From: Succinivibrionaceae bacterium UBA3769
GTDB taxonomy: Bacteria; Pseudomonadota; Gammaproteobacteria; Enterobacterales; Succinivibrionaceae
DNA length: 12,867 nucleotides
Assembly: GCA_002372325.1 (NCBI GenBank)
Contig: DFFT01000121.1
Span: forward strand, 1-12,867
Direction: 5' to 3'
The position numbers were made by a program, and so were the translations under genes. Below are positions 7,956 to 12,867 of this stretch, piece by piece. Each line of letters starts with the position of its first letter. Within the stretch, counting starts at the first letter, position 1. Under the pieces are notes generated by a model. That model had not been told where the DNA came from, ran no database searches, and saw nothing but the letters and a program-made list of their open reading frames with translations.

Positions 7956-8511
7956 TTATTGCCTCCGCGGAAAATCCGGCAAACTGCTGTACGAAGGGGG
8001 TGATCTTTCCCATCTCTCCCGGACGGTACCAGATGGTGTAAACCGCATTCCCGGGAACGGCTTTCTCATTTTTCCTGGCGGCGATGTCCTGTCTTACCCG
8101 GAGGGAAATGGTATTGCGGGGAAGAGCCTCGCCCTCTGCGCCGTCTATGACATAGAAGGTTACCAGAATAAGATTTCCGGCTGCTCTTTTAACGCGGGCG
8201 GAGATTTTAAGACTTTCAGCATAGAATTCCGCTTCCAGTACTTTGGCAGCGGTGTCCTTATCCTCAAGAGTTTGGAGAGCAACTCCTGTCCGGATCTCAT
8301 CTGTCAGCATCACCCAGGACTGGATGTCGGCGGCATTGCCGAGCTTTTCCTCAAGAGTTCCGGCAAGTTCATCAGAAGAGGTAATCTGCCTGGTGTCAAT
8401 TTTGAGATTGCCAACGCTGAAATTAACCGGGGCCGCGTTTTTTCTGCCGTCCCGGCTCCCCAGAAGCCGGTTCACGCCGGCCGTAAGTTCATTTAAATCT
8501 GCTGTTGTCAT
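7948..8511 (-). CDS. Small protein at the Csx19 position of the III-D operon
   Basis: A 187-residue protein between the double Cas7 and the Cas7-insertion genes, exactly where csx19 lies in type III-D operons. I do not recognise a diagnostic motif. What is visible: a helical N-terminus (1-60), then a mixed region, and a strand-rich centre with LEAEFYAESLKISARVKRA (92-110) followed by LILVTFYVIDG and a basic ISLRVRQDIAARK stretch. No signal peptide or membrane segment is seen, and no RAMP Gly-rich loop. Known Csx19 proteins are small accessory subunits of the III-D effector complex. The start at 8511 is 12 bp after the previous stop, with AGGCAGG upstream; the end overlaps the next gene by 8 bp. 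The call rests on gene order and size; a novel subunit is possible. Confidence 0.5.
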   Translation of the reverse strand: MTTADLNELTAGVNRLLGSRDGRKNAAPVNFSVGNLKIDTRQITSSDELAGTLEEKLGNAADIQSWVMLTDEIRTGVALQTLEDKDTAAKVLEAEFYAESLKISARVKRAAGNLILVTFYVIDGAEGEALPRNTISLRVRQDIAARKNEKAVPGNAVYTIWYRPGEMGKITPFVQQFAGFSAEAING

Positions 8512-8523
8512 TATTAACCTGCC

Positions 8524-10056
8524 TTAATTCTCTTTAACTTCACTGAATACGGCGGTGTCCCGGCCGGAACCGGCGCAGATATTGAGGAAGCCGTTCTTGA
8601 GATCATAAAGAGTGTCCTGGAATGCCTGCATGATTTCCGCATCATCGGGAAGCTCGGAGCCCCGGGAAGGATTCATGGAAATATGCACCGCAAAACTCGG
8701 GTTAATTAGCCGCATCTGACCGAACAAAGCCGAGGGCATGACTCCTGCGGTGAAGCGATCCAGCTTGTTATGCATGCGGTTCAGCCAGTAATCCGCGCTG
8801 ATCACGGCATCCTGCACCCGGAGGGATCCTGCTCTCATATTGTCGTGATTGACGGGATCGTTTCTTCCGAAGAGGGAGTAGTAGGGCTCCAGCTCCTTGG
8901 GAGGTTCCCGGTTATCCAGAAGATCCCGGATAAGATCCCGGGGTGTGCGTTCGCCGGAGATTTTGGTGTCAGTGAACCAGCCTTTTCTTCTCAGGAAGTG
9001 ATACATGGTGCGGTGGGCCAGGACGCCCTTGATGGTGCTGCCGGGGATAATGAACTCCTGAATCTCCTTATCGAATTTGCTGCCTTTCCAGGTGATTCTG
9101 GAGTCGGTAAAGCAGGGCTGGATATTTCTCTTGCCGCTGTCGTTTTCATTAGGCATGAGATTTATAGGGTTCCCGTCGGGGCCGCAGGCTGAAACCGTCG
9201 CTGAAATGGTGCCGGGGATGCCGGTGCCGAGACGCATGGATCCCCGGGAGCTCAGGGTGAACTTCCAGACTTTGAGGCCGGTGTCATCAGCGGACGGAAT
9301 AACGGGCGCGGCGGCTGCCTCGTCAATTTTTACCGTGCGGTTGATAACAAAGGCCCGGATCTTTTTGGCTGCCTCTTCGGGATTGTCGACGTAATCCTCA
9401 AGACGGATCTCCTCCAGATCCACGCCTATTACCTTGAAGGAGCCCAGACCGTTGGCGGTTTTGGATCCCAGAGCAAAGGTGCGGGATCCGATGATCTTAA
9501 GCACTTTCCGGTAGTCTTCGACATCCTTATCGGAATCCAGCTCGAACTTCAGGTCAAAGGCAAACCGAAGCCCCTTAGGCAGGGTTTTTGCGGTGAACAG
9601 GGCAGACCTGTGGTTGGCCTTTTTCTCATTAAGCCGGCAGCAGGTTCTTTCAAAGCGGCCGCTGTTATTGATATTTACCAAACTGTAAACGGGATCCCGG
9701 CTGTCCGGCTCAGCAAGCATGCGAAGCTGTCCCTTGCTGTCCAGAGTCCCCGGAAGACAGGACTTGCTGTCCAGAAGAAGACCATCGGTGACAATGATCC
9801 GGGAGGCCATGCGTTCTCGGGTTTTTTGATCGCCCTTGAAGCCGAACCAGTGTTCAAACTGGATGGGATTTACCCCTTTGGCAATATTCATGACCGTATG
9901 TCTCCAGACGCCGGCAATGGCGGTGGCGGGAATGCGGGGCAGGCCGTTCCAGTCCCGGACAATGGCATTCTGCCCCAGGGTTTCGCGGTTACCTGAATAG
10001 ATGGCCAGCGGAGAAACGGTTTCCACGGCCACTCTGGTTAAAACAACAGTGCTCAT
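8524..10056 (-). CDS. Double Cas7 (tandem Csm3-like RAMP protein)
   Basis: A 510-residue protein with two Cas7-type RAMP domains. Domain 1 (about 5-213) has IVRDWNGLPRIPATAIAGVW (32-51), a thumb-like segment with SALFTAKTLPKGLRFAF (151-167), and the loop GSKTANGLGSFKV (197-209). Domain 2 (about 263-500) has IIPGSTIKGVLAHR (336-349), LFGRND followed by RAGSLRVQDAV (408-418), and the Csm3/Cmr4-like KLDRFTAGVMPSALFG (431-446). It would supply two adjacent backbone protomers, as Cas7-2x does in III-D complexes. By eye alignment, Csm3 D33 falls on Q29 in domain 1, which therefore looks inactive, and on D318 (TDSR) in domain 2, though the intervening segment is longer than usual. The start overlaps the csx10-like stop by ATGA, with GGGAGGAATGATAA upstream. 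Confidence 0.85.
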   Translation of the reverse strand: MSTVVLTRVAVETVSPLAIYSGNRETLGQNAIVRDWNGLPRIPATAIAGVWRHTVMNIAKGVNPIQFEHWFGFKGDQKTRERMASRIIVTDGLLLDSKSCLPGTLDSKGQLRMLAEPDSRDPVYSLVNINNSGRFERTCCRLNEKKANHRSALFTAKTLPKGLRFAFDLKFELDSDKDVEDYRKVLKIIGSRTFALGSKTANGLGSFKVIGVDLEEIRLEDYVDNPEEAAKKIRAFVINRTVKIDEAAAAPVIPSADDTGLKVWKFTLSSRGSMRLGTGIPGTISATVSACGPDGNPINLMPNENDSGKRNIQPCFTDSRITWKGSKFDKEIQEFIIPGSTIKGVLAHRTMYHFLRRKGWFTDTKISGERTPRDLIRDLLDNREPPKELEPYYSLFGRNDPVNHDNMRAGSLRVQDAVISADYWLNRMHNKLDRFTAGVMPSALFGQMRLINPSFAVHISMNPSRGSELPDDAEIMQAFQDTLYDLKNGFLNICAGSGRDTAVFSEVKEN

Positions 10057-11738
10057 TTATCATTCCTCCCTGTGCGATCCAGGAATTCGCCGGTGTCTTC
10101 CCTGAGACCCACCAGCTTTGACATGTCGTAGTTCTTAAGGGCTTCCAGAGCCTTCCGGAGAGCTCCGAGAGGCTTGTTTTTGATAAGCCCTTCAAATTCC
10201 GCGGCGAAGGTGGTGTTGGTTTTTCCGGCAAAGGTGAAATGCGTATCCCAGCCGGTGCGGGCGGCTTCGCGCTGGTTTTCATCACGGAGCTTGGCAGAGA
10301 TTTTTTTGAAGATGGCGGAGTTGTCATCCAGCATAACGCCGCTGGCATCGGAGCATCTGATAACCATGTCTCTGATAACAGACCACTGACTGAGAGAGGG
10401 GCCGTATCTGCCGGGATCCGTAACCTCCTGACCGTACTGGTCGGTATCAAAGGAATTGCTGTAGGCCCGGGATGCCGTGTAGATGCCGACAATGCCCTTC
10501 ATGATTGCCTGACCTTCATCGTCGTACTTCAGGAATTCGGCTCCCAGAGACTTACACCGTTCAGCGAACTTGACGAGATAATCGTAATCCTGAAGACAGG
10601 ACTTATCCGGATCAGCTTTAAGGAGCGTCAAAGGGAGATCCGGGAAGAGGGCGTTGTCAGATCCCGGCTTAATCCGCTCCTCGCTCAGAAATGCCGGATT
10701 AACCAGCACCCGTCCCAGTCCCTGATGACGGGAGAGTCCGATGCCCCGGAGGCTCAGCTCCTGAAGCTGTTTCGTATCAAGCGGTTTTTTAAGAGTGAAA
10801 CGGATAATGCTTCCTCTTTTAATGACCATCTTTTCAGAGTCGTGGCCGTTTCTCTTGCGGTTGAAGAGTCTGATACGGCCGGTTCTGATGAATGACTTTT
10901 CCGGATCAAAGGTTCCGTCATCTTTGGAAAGCCCCGGCAGCCAGAGATTGGAGAACTGCGGCTCCCAGGTGCTCTGGGCGGTTTCCGTATTGATAAACTC
11001 CGCATCGCTGAGGCACCAGAGATAAAGCTCGCTGCCCCTGGAGGCGGGAGTTTCCAGAATGCTTTCCACGCTCTTCCGAGACTTTTCGTCCATAGGAGAG
11101 AGCCTGACCCGGCCGAATTCGCTGGATCTGCTCTTCCCGATACGGACTTCGGAATTCAGGAAATCATTCATCTCTTTTTCGGGGATGGTGTCTTTCGGGA
11201 TATCGATATAGCCCCAGAATACCGCGCCGGCATTGATAAAGTTCAGGGTGAAGAGCTGTCCGTCCTTCGCTCCTTGGGTTAAGGGATCAATGGCGGTTCT
11301 GGTAATGGCGTTTCGGGTAACAGAAAACTTTTGGGCGGTACTGTCAAGATAACCGGAACGCACCTGCTTAAGCTGGGTTTTGCCGGGATCCTGAATGGCC
11401 GGATTCAGGAAGTCTGATTCGCCTTCCTGGGTTCCCTTTTCATAATGAAGACAGCTGGGAGCCGGGAGCACGACATGGAGGTTTTCGCCGCCGTTCTTGT
11501 CAGCCGGCTGACATTCCTGAAGGGGGAGACAGTTGGAAAACACCGCCTCGTTGTTCTGGAACACCCGGTTCAGCTTGTTAACGTCCAAATTTTTCCGGTA
11601 GAGACTGGAGGCCAGAGCTCCGGAAACAGCGCTTCCGGCGATATAGTCAAGACACACCTGAGCGTAATCGCTGCTGTGACTGGCACTCAGAGATACGCCG
11701 TCTACAAGGGTTGCAAAGTAATAATATCTGTCAGTCAT
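10053..11738 (-). CDS. csx10: Csx10 (Cas5-like large RAMP) with helical C-terminal extension
   Basis: A 561-residue protein with the Csx10 pattern: YIAGSAVSGALASSLYR (32-48), VFSNCLPL (66-73), LPAPSCLHYEKG, then TRTAIDPLTQGAKDGQLF (146-163) continuing to a GAVFWGYI strand, and VRIGKSRSSEFGRVRL (198-213). A second Gly-rich loop, LRGIGLSRHQGLGRVLVNP, lies at 330-348. In III-D complexes this Cas5-like subunit caps the crRNA 5' handle and contacts Cas10. Residues about 380-561 are helical and contain a PSLSQWSVIRD segment; in the related III-Dv complex a Cas11 domain follows Cas5, so this tail may be the small subunit (inference). An ATG lies 21 bp further upstream (11759), but the ATG at 11738 is preferred: it makes the same ATGA overlap as other junctions here and has GGGAG seven bases before it. 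Confidence 0.8.
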   Translation of the reverse strand: MTDRYYYFATLVDGVSLSASHSSDYAQVCLDYIAGSAVSGALASSLYRKNLDVNKLNRVFQNNEAVFSNCLPLQECQPADKNGGENLHVVLPAPSCLHYEKGTQEGESDFLNPAIQDPGKTQLKQVRSGYLDSTAQKFSVTRNAITRTAIDPLTQGAKDGQLFTLNFINAGAVFWGYIDIPKDTIPEKEMNDFLNSEVRIGKSRSSEFGRVRLSPMDEKSRKSVESILETPASRGSELYLWCLSDAEFINTETAQSTWEPQFSNLWLPGLSKDDGTFDPEKSFIRTGRIRLFNRKRNGHDSEKMVIKRGSIIRFTLKKPLDTKQLQELSLRGIGLSRHQGLGRVLVNPAFLSEERIKPGSDNALFPDLPLTLLKADPDKSCLQDYDYLVKFAERCKSLGAEFLKYDDEGQAIMKGIVGIYTASRAYSNSFDTDQYGQEVTDPGRYGPSLSQWSVIRDMVIRCSDASGVMLDDNSAIFKKISAKLRDENQREAARTGWDTHFTFAGKTNTTFAAEFEGLIKNKPLGALRKALEALKNYDMSKLVGLREDTGEFLDRTGRNDK

Positions 11739-12412
11739 TTGGAGTCTCCCAGATCCCACATGCAGCGTCCGAAGCCGCGACGTCTCTTGCCGCCGATTTC
11801 CGTGATGAGGGCGGAAACCGCCGGGAACAGGGCGGCAATTTCAGAAAGATCCTTCGCGGTAAGCTTAAGTCCGTCCTCGCTCTCGCCGGTGTCTGCGAGG
11901 GGCGGATCCAGCGTGATTTCAGCCAGAAGATGCATGGGCACCGCAGCCTCGATGGTACGGAGCGACTGGTTAAGCGCCGTGCCGGACTCATTGTCGATAG
12001 CCGTGCTCTGAATGGTGGTAAAGAGATATTCCTTCTTTTCTCCGATGCTTTCCTTCACAGCGGCGGGCAGGGCGGCATTGGTGAAGTGGATAAGTCCTTC
12101 GGCGTGGAGCTCGTCCTGGGAAAATCCTTCCTTTTTGCCGTCGTGTCCGAAGATCGTCTGAATAAGCCGATCCCGGAATACCGCTATGTCCAGACCTTCG
12201 GAGTTAAACTTGTCGAACCATTTGGAGTTTCCGGCCACTCTGAAGGCTTCCCGGAACACGCCCTTAAGAGTTTTTCCGGGCACAAACGGGAAACCGTCGG
12301 CATCCCTGAGAATCAGTTCGTCGGTGTAGGCTCCCTTTTCCTGACCGGCGCTGACAAACCAGCACCCCAGAAAATTAACGGTGAGCCTGAATTTGATGGT
12401 GTTATCCGTCAT
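11735..12412 (-). CDS. Single-domain Cas7 (Csm3-like) backbone subunit
   Basis: A 225-residue RAMP protein of typical Csm3 length. It has LILRDADGFPFVPGKTLKGV (33-52), matching the IPGSSLKG motif of Csm3; a TIFGH segment followed by GLIHFTNA (86-113); the thumb-like TTIQSTAIDNESGTALNQSL (132-151); and the C-terminal Gly/Arg loop GGKRRRGFGRC (207-217), expected to hold crRNA. Residue D31 in YTDELIL aligns with the catalytic Asp of Csm3 (AIDSPVI), so this subunit should be able to cut target RNA. The gene overlaps both neighbours by ATGA, which implies coupled translation. In canonical III-D operons a Cas7 gene lies between cas10 and csx10, as here. Family assignment is secure; the exact subunit name depends on nomenclature. 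Confidence 0.85.
   Translation of the reverse strand: MTDNTIKFRLTVNFLGCWFVSAGQEKGAYTDELILRDADGFPFVPGKTLKGVFREAFRVAGNSKWFDKFNSEGLDIAVFRDRLIQTIFGHDGKKEGFSQDELHAEGLIHFTNAALPAAVKESIGEKKEYLFTTIQSTAIDNESGTALNQSLRTIEAAVPMHLLAEITLDPPLADTGESEDGLKLTAKDLSEIAALFPAVSALITEIGGKRRRGFGRCMWDLGDSK
11746..11750 (-). promoter_or_regulatory. Ribosome binding site that fixes the csx10 start
   Basis: On the - strand GGGAG sits seven bases before the ATG at 11738. Together with the ATGA overlap with the upstream stop, it favours this start over the ATG at 11759, which would give a 25-bp overlap. Confidence 0.6.
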
Positions 12413-12867
12413 TCCTGACCATCCTCCTCAGTATCCCTGACGTCGTAAAAGCTTCCGGCGTCATAATTTTCATTTATGTAATGGTTGGCAATGACCAGGT
12501 CATTGAATATGGTGAACTTCTTTCCGGAAGAACCGGCATTCCTGACGAAGAAGCTTATGTAGTTGCCGGAGTCTTCCACGGAGCGGTTAAGTCTCCCGGC
12601 TGCATAAATAAGCCTGTTCATGAAATCGCTGATGGCTTCCATGATAATCTTCGTATTGGGATTTCGGGAGCCGGCTTCGGTGTCACCGTCGCCTCCGGAT
12701 TTCACGTTCTTCCGGAACAGAGTGAGCTCGCGCTTCCATTCCGCCGTGTCATCGTTCATCATGTGCCCGGTAATGCGGCGGATTCTGCCGGCAATAGCGG
12801 ACATGGCAAGCTCGTACTTCTCCCTGTCGTCTCCCAGCTCCATGATGCGGGCGATATCGGCCAGGGT
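12409..12867 (-). CDS. 3' end of a type III gene: Cas10 tail or Cas11-like (5' partial)
   Basis: The frame stays open to the window edge (eight codons before the ATG at 12843), so the gene probably starts outside; 152 residues are visible. It is largely helical: an ELAMSAIAGRIRRITGHMM helix, a linker rich in Gly, Asp and Ser, a second helix MEAISDFMNRLIYAAGRLN, then NYISFFVRNAG, FTIFNDLVIANHYINE and an acidic tail. Its stop overlaps the Cas7 start by ATGA, so it belongs to the operon. In III-D operons cas10 comes first, and the Cas10 C-terminal D4 domain is helical and related to Cas11, which fits. No HD or palm catalytic motif is in the visible part. A separate small helical subunit starting at 12843 (144 residues) is the alternative. 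I do not recognise the sequence itself. Confidence 0.45.
   Translation of the reverse strand, partial: TLADIARIMELGDDREKYELAMSAIAGRIRRITGHMMNDDTAEWKRELTLFRKNVKSGGDGDTEAGSRNPNTKIIMEAISDFMNRLIYAAGRLNRSVEDSGNYISFFVRNAGSSGKKFTIFNDLVIANHYINENYDAGSFYDVRDTEEDGQE

Noticed and set aside
11711..12418. 235-codon + strand open frame opposite the single Cas7 gene
   Set aside because: A shadow of the real gene on the other strand; the - strand frame has clear Cas7 motifs and matching overlaps.
12682..12696. GGDGD in the incomplete gene, resembling the Cas10 palm GGDD motif
   Set aside because: It lies in a Gly/Asp/Ser-rich linker without the hydrophobic strands that flank a true palm motif, and close to the C-terminus.
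1..12867. CRISPR array
   Set aside because: No regularly spaced direct repeats of about 28-37 bp were seen on either strand; the only clear tandem repeat is the coding 24-bp duplication.

Overview
The window is a defense-related locus with three parts. The host-like flanks are mid-to-high GC (hand count: 40 of 60 bases are G/C in 421-480, 34 of 60 in 8641-8700). A central segment of about 4.1 kb is strongly AT-rich (18 of 60 in 1741-1800). A ViaA-like protein (the RavA-ViaA pair is classic in gammaproteobacteria) and a type III-D CRISPR effector operon suggest a bacterium, possibly a gammaproteobacterium; the taxon cannot be fixed from this sequence.

Left part (3-1202, + strand): the 3' end of a gene for a VWA protein with an intact MIDAS site, matching the layout of ViaA, the partner of the MoxR-family AAA+ ATPase RavA. 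Its start, and any ATPase partner, lie outside the window.

Middle part (about 1295-5395, + strand): two adjacent genes for DUF262 proteins. The first has only the DUF262 (GmrS-like, DGQQR) part. The second has DUF262 plus a C-terminal DUF1524-like HNH nuclease (GmrD-like). They form one operon and resemble the GmrSD/BrxU/SspE group of modification-sensing or modification-dependent anti-phage nucleases. The low GC marks them as an acquired cargo segment placed between the ends of two convergent host-like transcription units.

Right part (5396-12867, - strand): a compact operon that reads leftward and ends in a clear intrinsic terminator. In transcription order it holds an incomplete gene (tail of Cas10 or a Cas11-like protein), a single-domain Cas7 (Csm3-like), a Csx10 (Cas5-like) protein with a helical C-terminal tail, a double Cas7, a small Csx19-position protein, and a TIGR03986-type Cas7 with a large insertion plus an unusual coiled-coil tail. 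This order matches type III-D effector modules: Cas10, Cas7, Csx10, Cas7, Csx19, Cas7. Several genes overlap by ATGA, implying translational coupling and fixed stoichiometry. The proteins would together form a crRNA-guided RNA-targeting complex. No array, Cas6, Cas1/Cas2 or CARF effector is visible here, so crRNA supply and any cyclic oligoadenylate effector must come from outside the window.

The most unusual points are the C-terminal extension of the Cas7-insertion protein with its in-frame 24-bp tandem duplication, the uneven distribution of putative catalytic aspartates among the Cas7 domains, and the placement of the asymmetric DUF262 pair between two other likely defense or stress units.
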